From Thermobispora bispora DSM 43833 (lineage in GTDB: Bacteria > Actinomycetota > Actinomycetes > Streptosporangiales > Streptosporangiaceae): a DNA stretch of 64,000 nucleotides. The position numbers and the translations under genes were made by a program. The notes beneath the pieces are model-generated. The model was not told where the DNA came from. It did no database searches and saw nothing but the letters and a program-made list of their open reading frames with translations. Positions 42,720-50,821 of this stretch are shown one piece after another (within the stretch, counting starts at the first letter, position 1; the number at the start of each line of letters is the position of its first letter). Where the stretch lies: positions 2,356,001 through 2,420,000 of the forward strand of contig NC_014165.1 of the NCBI RefSeq assembly GCF_000092645.1. Direction: 5' to 3'.

Positions 42720-43846
42720 CACACGTCCTCCACCACGCCGGTGGCCGCCTCGGTGACGGTCTCGTACACCCGGAGCACCTCACGGGCGACGATCGACCAG
42801 TCGTACTTGCGGACCGCCAGCCGCGCCTCCTCCGAGAGCTTGGCCCGCAGGTCCGGGTCGTCGAGCAGCCGCGCCGCCTCGGCCGCGAGCGCGGCCGGGT
42901 CGCCGGTGGTGAAGAGCGCCCCCGCCTGGCCCTCGCCGAGCACGTGCCGGAACGCCGGGATGTCGCTGGCGAGGATCGGGGCCCCGGCGGCCATGGCCTC
43001 GGCGAGGACGATCCCGAAGCTCTCCCCGCCCAGGTTGGGGGCGCAGAAGATGTCGACCGAGTGGTACGCGCGGATCTTGTCCTCCTCGCTCACCATGCCG
43101 AGCACGCCGACCCGGTCGTGGAACTCCGCGGGCACCCGGTCGAACACCTCGCCGGGGTCGCCGGGGCCGGCGATGAGCAGCCGCAGCGCGGGCCGTTCCG
43201 GGGCGAGCAGCGCGAACGCCTCCAGCAGGACGGGCAGCCCCTTGCGCGGCTCGTCCATCCGGCCGAGGAAGCCGATCACGTTGCCGTCCGGCCCCCAGCC
43301 GGGCAGCGGCTCGCCTTCGGCGTACCGGCTCACCGTCACCCCGTTGGGGATCAGCACCGCGTCGCCGCCGAAGTGCTCCACCAGCGTCTTGCGCGCCGCG
43401 TCGGAGACCGCGATCCGGCCGGTGATCTTCTCGAGGATGCTCTGCAGCACCGGCGCGGCCATGGCCATCGCCCGGGAGCGCTCCAGCGAGGCGTGGAACG
43501 TGGCGACGATCGGGCCGCGCGCCGCCCAGCAGGCGAGCATGCTCAGCGACGGCACGGCCGGCTCGTGCACGTGCAGCACGTCGAACCGGCCCTCCCGGAT
43601 CCACTTGCGCACCCGGTTCGCCGAGAGGAAGCCGAACGCGAGCCGGGCCACCGACCCGTTGTACGGCACGGGCACGGCCCGGCCGGCCGAGGTCACGTAC
43701 GGCGGCAGCTCGGCGTCGTCGGCCGCGGGGGCGATGACGGAGACGTGGCAGCCGTGGGCGATGAGCGCCTCGGCGAGGTCGCGGATGTGCGCCTGGACCC
43801 CGCCGGGGACCTCCCAGGTGTAGGGGCAGACGATGCCGACCCTCAC
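42719..43846 (-). CDS. pimA: GT4 glycosyltransferase, probably phosphatidylinositol alpha-mannosyltransferase PimA
   Basis: The 375-residue GT-B enzyme starts RVGIVCPYTWEVPGGVQAHIRDLAEAL and carries VLHVHEPAVPSLSML, TFHASLERSRAM, FLGRMDEPRKGLPVLLEAF and the EX7E motif ESFGIVLAEAMAAGAPILASD. PimA transfers mannose from GDP-mannose to phosphatidylinositol on the inner membrane face. GTG 43846 overlaps the acyltransferase stop as GTGA. The pgsA-acyltransferase-pimA order supports the assignment. Confidence 0.9.
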   Translation of the reverse strand: MRVGIVCPYTWEVPGGVQAHIRDLAEALIAHGCHVSVIAPAADDAELPPYVTSAGRAVPVPYNGSVARLAFGFLSANRVRKWIREGRFDVLHVHEPAVPSLSMLACWAARGPIVATFHASLERSRAMAMAAPVLQSILEKITGRIAVSDAARKTLVEHFGGDAVLIPNGVTVSRYAEGEPLPGWGPDGNVIGFLGRMDEPRKGLPVLLEAFALLAPERPALRLLIAGPGDPGEVFDRVPAEFHDRVGVLGMVSEEDKIRAYHSVDIFCAPNLGGESFGIVLAEAMAAGAPILASDIPAFRHVLGEGQAGALFTTGDPAALAAEAARLLDDPDLRAKLSEEARLAVRKYDWSIVAREVLRVYETVTEAATGVVEDV

Positions 43847-44805
43847 GGCACTCCCCCGCGCGTGGGCTCGAAATCGTCGAGCCACACTCTCTGGAGCATG
43901 TGCCAGTCCTCCGGGTGCTCGGCGATGCCCTGCTCGAACGCCTCCGCCATGCGCTGGGTCATGATCGCGATCTTCTCCTTGCGGGTGCCCTCGGCGGGGA
44001 CGGGGATCTCGTCGTAGACCCGGCCGCCCCACCCGTCGCCCTCGAACCAGAGCACGGCCGGCAGGAGCGCCGCGCCGGTCTGGACGGCGAGCGCCGCGGG
44101 GCCGGGGGCCATCCGGGTCTTCGCGCCGAAGAACACCACCTCGACGCCGGAGTCGGTCAGGTCGCGCTCGGCCGGCAGGCAGACCGGGCGTCCCTCGCGC
44201 AGCCGCCGGGCGAGGGTGGCGAAGGCCCGGGCGCTCCCCCCGTCCCGGTTGGTGAGCGGCAGCACCTCCATGCCGAGGCTCTCCCGGTAGGCGACGAACC
44301 GCTCGAAGAGCGACTCGGGGCGCAGCCGCTCGGCGACCGTGGTGAACGGGTGCCCCATGTGCACCAGCCAGGCGCCGGCCAGGTCGTAGTTGCCGGTGTG
44401 GGGCAAGGCCACCACGACCCCCCGGCCGGAGGCGAGCGTCTCGAAGATGGCCTCCACCCCGATGATGCGGGTGCCCGCGCGGATGCGCTCCGGGCTCATC
44501 GCGGGGAGGCGGAACATCTCCATCCAGTACCGGAAGTAGGAGCGCATGCCGGCGCGGCTGAGCTCCCGCACCGCGGGGTCGGCGGGGTCCTTGCCGACCA
44601 CCCGGGCGAGGTTCGCCTCCAGGCGCCGCACCGAGGTGCCGCGCCGGCGCCAGAGCAGGTCGGCGAGGGTGCGGAAGAACCAGGCGGCGAGCCGCTCGGG
44701 CACCCGGCGCACCAGCGCCCAGCCCAGGGTTAAGCACGCCGCGATGATCCGGTCGGCGAGCGGGAGGCGTTCGGGCCGGTTGCGCGCGCCGGGCCTGCCG
44801 CTCAT
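43843..44805 (-). CDS. Phosphatidylinositol mannoside acyltransferase (LpxL/HtrB fold)
   Basis: The 320-residue membrane-associated acyltransferase has an N-terminal hydrophobic segment, the catalytic HX4D motif (PHTGNYDLAG), GGSARAFATLARRLREGRPVCLPAERDLT and the C-terminal HPEDWHMLQRVW, as in PatA-type enzymes that acylate PI-mannosides. It lies between pgsA and pimA and overlaps pimA by four bases. Confidence 0.88.
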   Translation of the reverse strand: MSGRPGARNRPERLPLADRIIAACLTLGWALVRRVPERLAAWFFRTLADLLWRRRGTSVRRLEANLARVVGKDPADPAVRELSRAGMRSYFRYWMEMFRLPAMSPERIRAGTRIIGVEAIFETLASGRGVVVALPHTGNYDLAGAWLVHMGHPFTTVAERLRPESLFERFVAYRESLGMEVLPLTNRDGGSARAFATLARRLREGRPVCLPAERDLTDSGVEVVFFGAKTRMAPGPAALAVQTGAALLPAVLWFEGDGWGGRVYDEIPVPAEGTRKEKIAIMTQRMAEAFEQGIAEHPEDWHMLQRVWLDDFEPTRGGVP

Positions 44806-44821
44806 ACGACCACCGCCTGAC

Positions 44822-45430
44822 TCATTCGTCGACCACCGCCTGCCGGTACACGTGGACCATCCGCTGGACGACCGTGATCGCGCTCGCCACGGCGAGCAGC
44901 CAGAGCCCGATCGCCAGCACGTACGGCACGCCGAGGCCGGAGAGCCCGGCCGCCACGAGCACGATCACCAGGCGCTCGCCGCGCTCGGCGATGCCGACGT
45001 TCGCGGTCATGCCGAGGCCCTCGGCGCGGGCCTTGGCGTAGGACACCAATGCTCCCGCGACGAGGCAGAAGAGCGCGACGATCGCGAGGACGATCTCCGG
45101 CTGGTCCTTGAGGAGGAGGTACAGGATCAACCCGGAGAAGATCGCGGCGTCACCGACCCGGTCGAGCGTGGAGTCCAGGAACGCACCCCACTTGCTCTTC
45201 CTGCCGATCATCCGGGCGAGCACGCCGTCGAGGAGATCGGCGATCCCGAAGAACGCGATGATCATCGAGCCGAGGAAGAGCCGGCCGCTCGGGTAGCAGG
45301 TGAGCGCGGCGGTCACCACGCCGGCCGTGCCGACCGTGGTGATGACGTCCGGTGAAACTCCCATCCGGGCGAGGGTCCGGCCCACGGGGGCCAGGACCCG
45401 GGAGACGGCGGGGCGCAAGACGTTCAACAT
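44822..45430 (-). CDS. pgsA: Phosphatidylinositol phosphate synthase (CDP-alcohol phosphatidyltransferase)
   Basis: The 202-residue protein has six hydrophobic segments and the complete catalytic signature D-x2-DG-x2-AR-x8-G-x3-D-x3-D at residues 65-90 (DLLDGVLARM, WGAFLDSTLD). It should join CDP-diacylglycerol to inositol phosphate for PI synthesis. ATG 45430 (MLNVLRPAV) is used; the upstream 34 residues look non-coding. Together with the next two genes it forms a PI-mannoside pathway, as in mycobacteria and Streptosporangiales. Confidence 0.92.
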   Translation of the reverse strand: MLNVLRPAVSRVLAPVGRTLARMGVSPDVITTVGTAGVVTAALTCYPSGRLFLGSMIIAFFGIADLLDGVLARMIGRKSKWGAFLDSTLDRVGDAAIFSGLILYLLLKDQPEIVLAIVALFCLVAGALVSYAKARAEGLGMTANVGIAERGERLVIVLVAAGLSGLGVPYVLAIGLWLLAVASAITVVQRMVHVYRQAVVDE

Positions 45431-45681
45431 CGCCGTTGATGGTAGGCCATCCGTCCTGACCACATGATGGTCACCACATTGGGCAGATAGGTCTTGTGCG
45501 ATCCGGCGCGTGGGTAAAGGGTGAAAACACACGCCTGCATCACAGCGGGCGGGAGATCATGCGGCCTCGCCGCCCGCTGGGCCAGCGCGGGCCCAGGCGT
45601 GGGACAGCGACGGCTTGAACGGCCGGCGCGGAGCGCGGCCACGTGCCCCTCGCCGGTCGTTCGGAGACCTCGGGAGGCGAT

Positions 45682-47808
45682 GTGGCCGAGAGATCAACCG
45701 GGGCGACCCAAGGGGCCGCGGGCAGGGCACCCACGGCCGACCGGCCGGACATGGTGCGCAATGTCGTGCTGGTCGGCCATTCCGGATCCGGCAAGACGAC
45801 ACTGGTCGAGGCGCTGCTCGCCGAGACGGGGGTGATCCAGCGTCCCGGCCGGGTGGAGGACGGCACGACGGTCAGCGACTACGACGAGGTGGAGGTGCGC
45901 CAGAAGCGCTCCGTCAATCTCGCCGTCGCTCCCACCGTCTTCAACGGTATAAAGATCAACCTTCTCGACACTCCAGGATACGCGGACTTCATCGGTGACC
46001 TGCGCGCCGGGTTGCGGGCGGCCGACGCCGCGCTGTTCGTGATCTCGGCGGCCGACGGGGTGGACGGCCTCACCAAGATGCTCTGGGAGGAGTGCGCGCT
46101 CGTCGGCATGCCGCGGGCCGTGGTCATCTCCAAGATCGACCATCAGCGGGCCGACTTCGACGGGACCCTCGCCCAGTGCCGGGACGGGTTCGGGGAGGGC
46201 ATCGCCCCCGTCTACCTGCCCGTCGACGGAACCGGCCTGCTCAGCCTGGTGTCCCGGCGGTTCATCGACTACTCCGGCGGGACCCGCACCGAGCGGGACC
46301 CCGACCCCGGCCAGCTCGACCTGATCGAGCGGTACCGCGGCGACCTGATCGAGCAGATCATCCAGGAGAGCGAGGACGAGTCCCTGATGGACCGCTACCT
46401 CGCCGGGGAGGAGATCGACGACGAGTCGCTCATCACCGACCTGGAGAAGGCGGTGGCCAGGGGCAGCTTCTACCCGGTGCTGGCGGCGGCGCCCGGTGTC
46501 GGCATGCAGGAGATCCTCGAGCTGATCACCAAGGGGTTCCCCTCGCCGCTCGAGCACCCGCTGCCGGAGATCACCACGATCGACGGCCGGCCGGTGGAGG
46601 GGCTCACCGCCGACCCCGAGGGCCCGCTGGTGGCCGAGGTCGTCAAGACCACGAGCGACCCGTACGTGGGACGGATCAGCCTGGTCCGCGTGTTCTCCGG
46701 CACGCTCCGGCCGGACATGACCGTGCACGTCTCCGGGCACGGCCTCGCCGACCGCGGGCACGAGGACCACGACGTGGACGAGCGGATCGGCACGCTGAGC
46801 TCGCCGCTGGGCAAGACGCAGCGGACGATCGGCAAGTGCGTGGCCGGCGACATCTGCGCGATCGCCAAGCTGTCCCGGGCGGAGACCGGTGACACGCTCT
46901 CCGCCAAGGACCGGCCGCTGCTCATGGCCCCGTGGCAGATGCCCGAGCCGCTGCTGCCGGTCGCGATCGAGCCGCGGTCCAAGGCGGACGAGGACAAGCT
47001 CGGCCAGGCGCTCTCCCGGCTCGTGGCGGAGGACCCGACGCTGCGGCTGGAGCACAACGCGGAGACCCACCAGCTCGTGCTGTGGTGCATGGGCGAGGCC
47101 CACTCCGACGTGCTGCTCGACCGGCTCTCCCGGCGGTACGGCGTGCAGGTCGACCGGACCGAGGTGCGGGTGCCGCTGCGGGAGACGTTCGCCGGCAAGG
47201 CCCAGGGCATGGGACGGAACGTCAAGCAGACCGGCGGCCACGGCCAGTACGCGATCTGCCACATCGAGGTCGAGCCGCTGCCGGCCGGGAGCGGGTTCGA
47301 GTTCATCGACAAGATCGTCGGCGGGGTGATCCCGCGGCAGTTCATCCCGTCCGTGGAGAAGGGCATCCGGGCGCAGATGGAGCGCGGCGTGCTCGCCGGG
47401 TACCCGATGGTCGACATCCAGGTGACCCTCTACGACGGCAAGTCGCACCCGGTCGACTCCTCGGACATGGCGTTCCAGATCGCCGGGCAGCTCGCGCTGA
47501 AGGACGCCGCGTCCAAGACCCAGGTGATCCTCCTGGAGCCGGTGGACGAGGTCTCCGTCCTCATCCCGGACGAGTACGTCGGCGCGATCATGTCCGACCT
47601 GTCGGCGCGGCGCGGCCGGGTGCTCGGCACCGAGCCGGTCGGGACCGGCCGCACGGTGGTGCGCGCCGAGGTGCCGCAGCTCGAGATCACCAGGTACGCG
47701 GTGGACCTGCGCTCGCTGTCGCAGGGCACGGGGACGTTCACCCGGTCCTTCCTGCGGTACGAGCCGCTCCCCGCCCACCTCGCGGCCAAGGTCACCCAGG
47801 CCGCCTGA
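45682..47808 (+). CDS. EF-G-like GTPase (EF-G2 type)
   Basis: A 708-residue translational GTPase with EF-G domain order: P-loop GHSGSGKT (32-39), switch II DTPGYADF, SKID in place of NKMD, domain II (GRISLVRVFSGTLRPD), then domains III-V (ETHQLVLWCMGEAHSDVLLDRLSRRYGVQV, KQTGGHGQYAICHIEVEPL, VPQLEITRYAVDLRSLSQGTGTFTRSF). The usual DTPGH catalytic His is Tyr100. It is therefore not the canonical fusA, which normally sits with rpsL/rpsG. GTG 45682 has GGGAGG five bases upstream. It diverges from pgsA. Confidence 0.9.
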   Translation: MAERSTGATQGAAGRAPTADRPDMVRNVVLVGHSGSGKTTLVEALLAETGVIQRPGRVEDGTTVSDYDEVEVRQKRSVNLAVAPTVFNGIKINLLDTPGYADFIGDLRAGLRAADAALFVISAADGVDGLTKMLWEECALVGMPRAVVISKIDHQRADFDGTLAQCRDGFGEGIAPVYLPVDGTGLLSLVSRRFIDYSGGTRTERDPDPGQLDLIERYRGDLIEQIIQESEDESLMDRYLAGEEIDDESLITDLEKAVARGSFYPVLAAAPGVGMQEILELITKGFPSPLEHPLPEITTIDGRPVEGLTADPEGPLVAEVVKTTSDPYVGRISLVRVFSGTLRPDMTVHVSGHGLADRGHEDHDVDERIGTLSSPLGKTQRTIGKCVAGDICAIAKLSRAETGDTLSAKDRPLLMAPWQMPEPLLPVAIEPRSKADEDKLGQALSRLVAEDPTLRLEHNAETHQLVLWCMGEAHSDVLLDRLSRRYGVQVDRTEVRVPLRETFAGKAQGMGRNVKQTGGHGQYAICHIEVEPLPAGSGFEFIDKIVGGVIPRQFIPSVEKGIRAQMERGVLAGYPMVDIQVTLYDGKSHPVDSSDMAFQIAGQLALKDAASKTQVILLEPVDEVSVLIPDEYVGAIMSDLSARRGRVLGTEPVGTGRTVVRAEVPQLEITRYAVDLRSLSQGTGTFTRSFLRYEPLPAHLAAKVTQAA

Positions 47809-47822
47809 CCCGGGGCTCAGCC

Positions 47823-47855
47823 GCACCGGGCGCCGGCGCCGCCGGTGCCCGGTGC
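47823..47855 (+). terminator. Terminator after the EF-G-like gene
   Basis: GCACCGGGC (47823-47831) pairs with GCCCGGTGC (47847-47855), and the interior can pair further, 15 bp after the stop. Confidence 0.65.
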
Positions 47856-48272
47856 GCCGCGCCGCCGGCCGTACCGGGGCACGCGGCGAACCCGCGCCGG
47901 GAGGGTCACGGGATCGTGCCGGGCGGGCCATGCCGCGGCCTGCGCGCGGGCTCCCCTGCCCGCATGGGCCGGACCCCACGCGGTGAACTAGGCGTTCCCG
48001 CGCGGCGGAACCGGCCCTGGGCGAGCCCGGCCGGCTGCCCGCGCCGTGCCGTACCCGGCGTGCCGGGCGCGGCATGCCGGGCCGTACGCGGGGACGGCCC
48101 GGTTCCGCCCGGGCGGCCGGGTGCACGGCGGCGCGCGGGTGGGCCACGGCACACCGCGGGTACCGCGCGGCACACCCCGGGTAAGGGAAGATCTCCCTCC
48201 GCTTGGCCGGGCCATCCGGTTCCGATGCCAGACTGTGTGGCTGATGCCCATCGGAATCGGGGAGGACGCCAC
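47856..48272. other. Non-coding spacer between the EF-G-like and GHL10 genes
   Basis: About 400 bp of GC-rich sequence with no credible gene. It has a 16-bp near-identical direct repeat CGGCACACC[G/C]CGGGTA at 48147-48162 and 48168-48183, just upstream of the GHL10 leader. No clear promoter was found. Confidence 0.4.
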
Positions 48273-49859
48273 GTGTCCGGACGGGGCCAGACCGCTCGGC
48301 CGTTACTGATCAGCACCGCCATCGCCGTGCTCGCCACCGGGGCGGCCTACGCCTTCGGCCCGCAGGCGAGCGCGGACCGGTCCGCGGCCTCGGCGCAGCG
48401 GCAGGCGGCGGCCGAGGTCACGGTGCCCACCTCGGCCGCGTCGTGCCGGGTGGACGCGCGCTTCCCCAAGCGGGAGATGCGCGGGGTCTGGATCGCGGCG
48501 ATCCACAACCTCGACTGGCCGTCGCGCGGGGCGCGCACCCCCGAGCGGCAGCGCGCCGAGTACCTGAAGATCCTCGACGCGGCGGTGCGGCACCGGCTCA
48601 ACGCGGTGTTCGTGCAGGTCCGGCCGGCCTCGGACGCGCTCTACCGGTCGTCGCTGGAGCCGTGGTCACAGTGGCTGACCGGCACGGCGGGCAAGGACCC
48701 GGGCTGGGACCCGCTGCCGTTCCTGATCAAGGAGGCGCACAAGCGCGGCCTGGAGTTCCACGCCTGGTTCAACCCGTACCGGGCGGCGCTCACGGACGAC
48801 GTGACCAAGCTCCCGGCCCGGCATCCCGCGCGGCTTCACCCGGAGTGGACGGTCAAGCACGAGGGCCGCCTCTACTACGACCCGGGCCTGCCGGAGGTGC
48901 GGGACTGGGTGACCAAGGTCGTGACCGACGTGGTGCGCCGCTACGACGTGGACGGCGTCCACTTCGACGACTACTTCTACCCGTACCCCGGGAAGGGGAC
49001 GCCGTTCCGGGACACCGCGACCTACCGGAAGTACGGCCGCGGCAAGCCGCTCGCCGATTGGCGGCGGGAGAACGTCAACAAGCTGATCGCCCAGGTCCAC
49101 GCGGCGGTGCGCAAGACCAAGCGGCACGTGAAGTTCGGGGTGAGCCCGTTCGGCATCTGGCGGAACAAGAAGCAGGACCCGGCCGGCTCGGCCACCTCGG
49201 GCATGTCGGCCTACGACGCGATCTACGCGGACGCGAAGGCGTGGATCAAGGCGGGCACGGTCGACTACGTGATCCCGCAGCTCTACTGGCCGCGCGGGTA
49301 CGCCGCGGCCCGGTACGAGGTGCTCGCCCCGTGGTGGGCGGACGCGGTGAAGGGCACGGACGTCCACCTCTACATCGGCCAGGCGCTCTACCAGGTGGGC
49401 ACCAAGGACGTCCCGGGCTGGCGCAAGCCCGGCGAGCTCCCCGCCCACCTCGCCATCAACCGGAAGTACCCGCAGATCCGCGGCGACGTGTACTTCAGCG
49501 CGTCCTCGCTGCTCCGCGACCCGCTCTCGGCGATGAGCACGATCACCAAGGAGTACTACCGCAGGCCGGCCCTGCTCCCGGTGCCGGAGCGGATGGCGGG
49601 CCGCCCGCCCGCGGCCCCGCAGGGCGTGCGGCGCAGCGGCGGCACGCTGGTGTGGCGGCACACGCCGGGTGCCCGCGCGTACGCCGTCTACCGGGTGAAC
49701 GGCAAGGCGGACGCGTGCGCGTTCGCCGACGCCCGCAACCTGGTGGCGATCGTCCCGGCGAGCCGGAACCCGCGCCTGGCCGTCAAGGGCGATGGGAAGT
49801 ACTACGTGAGCGCGCTCGACCGGCTCACCAACGAGAGCCCGGCCGTCCTCGCCCGGTGA
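48273..49859 (+). CDS. Secreted GHL10 (DUF187) glycoside-hydrolase-like protein
   Basis: The 528-residue protein has a signal peptide (LLISTAIAVLATGAAYAFG), then a TIM-barrel GHL10 domain: EMRGVWIAAIHNLDWPS, AVFVQVRPASDALYRS, FHAWFNPYRAAL, DGVHFDDYFYPYP, KFGVSPFGIWR and VDYVIPQLYW. The acidic residues in HFDDYFYP are likely functional. A C-terminal beta-sandwich-like segment starts near residue 450 (APQGVRRSGGTLVWRHTPGARAYAVYRVNG). It probably cleaves a cell-wall or extracellular glycan; the substrate is unknown. GTG 48273 has GGGGAGG seven bases upstream. Confidence 0.88.
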   Translation: MSGRGQTARPLLISTAIAVLATGAAYAFGPQASADRSAASAQRQAAAEVTVPTSAASCRVDARFPKREMRGVWIAAIHNLDWPSRGARTPERQRAEYLKILDAAVRHRLNAVFVQVRPASDALYRSSLEPWSQWLTGTAGKDPGWDPLPFLIKEAHKRGLEFHAWFNPYRAALTDDVTKLPARHPARLHPEWTVKHEGRLYYDPGLPEVRDWVTKVVTDVVRRYDVDGVHFDDYFYPYPGKGTPFRDTATYRKYGRGKPLADWRRENVNKLIAQVHAAVRKTKRHVKFGVSPFGIWRNKKQDPAGSATSGMSAYDAIYADAKAWIKAGTVDYVIPQLYWPRGYAAARYEVLAPWWADAVKGTDVHLYIGQALYQVGTKDVPGWRKPGELPAHLAINRKYPQIRGDVYFSASSLLRDPLSAMSTITKEYYRRPALLPVPERMAGRPPAAPQGVRRSGGTLVWRHTPGARAYAVYRVNGKADACAFADARNLVAIVPASRNPRLAVKGDGKYYVSALDRLTNESPAVLAR

Positions 49860-49877
49860 GCGGCCGGGCCGGAGGGC

Positions 49878-50423
49878 TCAGGCGGGCCAGGCGTCGGCGA
49901 GCAGGTCCCGGGTGTCGCGCAGGAGCTGCGGGAGGACCTTGGTCCGCCCCACCACCGGCATGAAGTTCGTGTCACCGCCCCACCGGGGCACGACGTGCTG
50001 GTGCAGGTGGGCGGCGATGCCGGCGCCCGCGACCGCGCCGAGGTTCATGCCGACGTTGAACCCCTGGGCGCCGCTCGCCTTGCGCAGCGCCTGGATCGCC
50101 CGCTTGGTGAACTCGGCGAGCTCGGCGGTCTCCGCCTCGTCGAGGTCGACGTAGTCGGAGACGTGCCGGTAGGGGCAGACCATCAGGTGACCGGAGTTGT
50201 AGGGGTAGAGGTTGAGCACGGCGTAGACGGCCGAGCCGCGGGCCACGATCAGCCCCTCCGGGTCGGGCCGCTTGGGGATGTCGCAGAAGGGGCAGCCGTC
50301 GTCCGCCCCGGGGCCGCTGGGCTTGTTCTCGCCCTTGATGTAGGCCATGCGGTGCGGGGACCAGAGGCGCTGGAACTGGTCGGGGATTCCGGCGCCGGCC
50401 TGCTCGATCGGCTCTGGATTCAC
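49878..50423 (-). CDS. HIT-family nucleotide hydrolase/phosphorylase
   Basis: The roughly 181-residue protein has the HIT signature GIAAHLHQHVVPRWGGD, the Ap4A-phosphorylase-like SGHLMVCPYRHVSDYVDLDEAE and a zinc-ligand pair CPFCDIP. It probably acts on diadenosine or other nucleotide phosphates. GTG 50423 (VNPEPIEQ) follows GGAGGAG by about ten bases; GTG 50441 is possible. It ends 18 bp from the convergent GHL10 stop. Between 50463 and 50782 there is only GC-rich non-coding sequence and its own leader. Confidence 0.88.
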   Translation of the reverse strand: MNPEPIEQAGAGIPDQFQRLWSPHRMAYIKGENKPSGPGADDGCPFCDIPKRPDPEGLIVARGSAVYAVLNLYPYNSGHLMVCPYRHVSDYVDLDEAETAELAEFTKRAIQALRKASGAQGFNVGMNLGAVAGAGIAAHLHQHVVPRWGGDTNFMPVVGRTKVLPQLLRDTRDLLADAWPA

Positions 50424-50782
50424 GGTCGTGCTCTCCTCCACTCCGTCACTGCCCCGGTTCACCGGTTCCTACCGCACCCGAGCGGGGTTCCTGCCGCCCC
50501 CAAGCAGGATATGCCGCACTGATCGCCATCCGTCCGGGTGGTCGCGACAGTGCGGCCCTTGGGCGCGCGGCGGGCGGGGGCCTCGCCCATGCTCCCCGGC
50601 GGGGGCGGCCCCACGGCGGACGCCGGCCGCACCGCGTCCTCCCGGCCGCGGACGTGGGCCGGGCCACCGGAGCGCGGACCGGCCCCGGCGGACGGGCGGT
50701 TCCGCGGCCGGGGCGCGGACGGCCCGGCGGCACGGGGCGGCCGGCCTCGCGGCCGGGACGCGATCGGGCCGGCGGCCGGAGC

Positions 50783-50816
50783 GTACGGCTCCCGCCGCGC
50801 CGGGCGGGAGCCGTAC
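50783..50816 (-). terminator. Terminator after thrS
   Basis: GTACGGCTCCCGCC (50783-50796) pairs perfectly over 14 bp with 50803-50816, loop of six, five bases past the thrS stop. HIT therefore needs read-through or its own promoter. Confidence 0.75.
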
Positions 50817-50821
50817 CGGGG

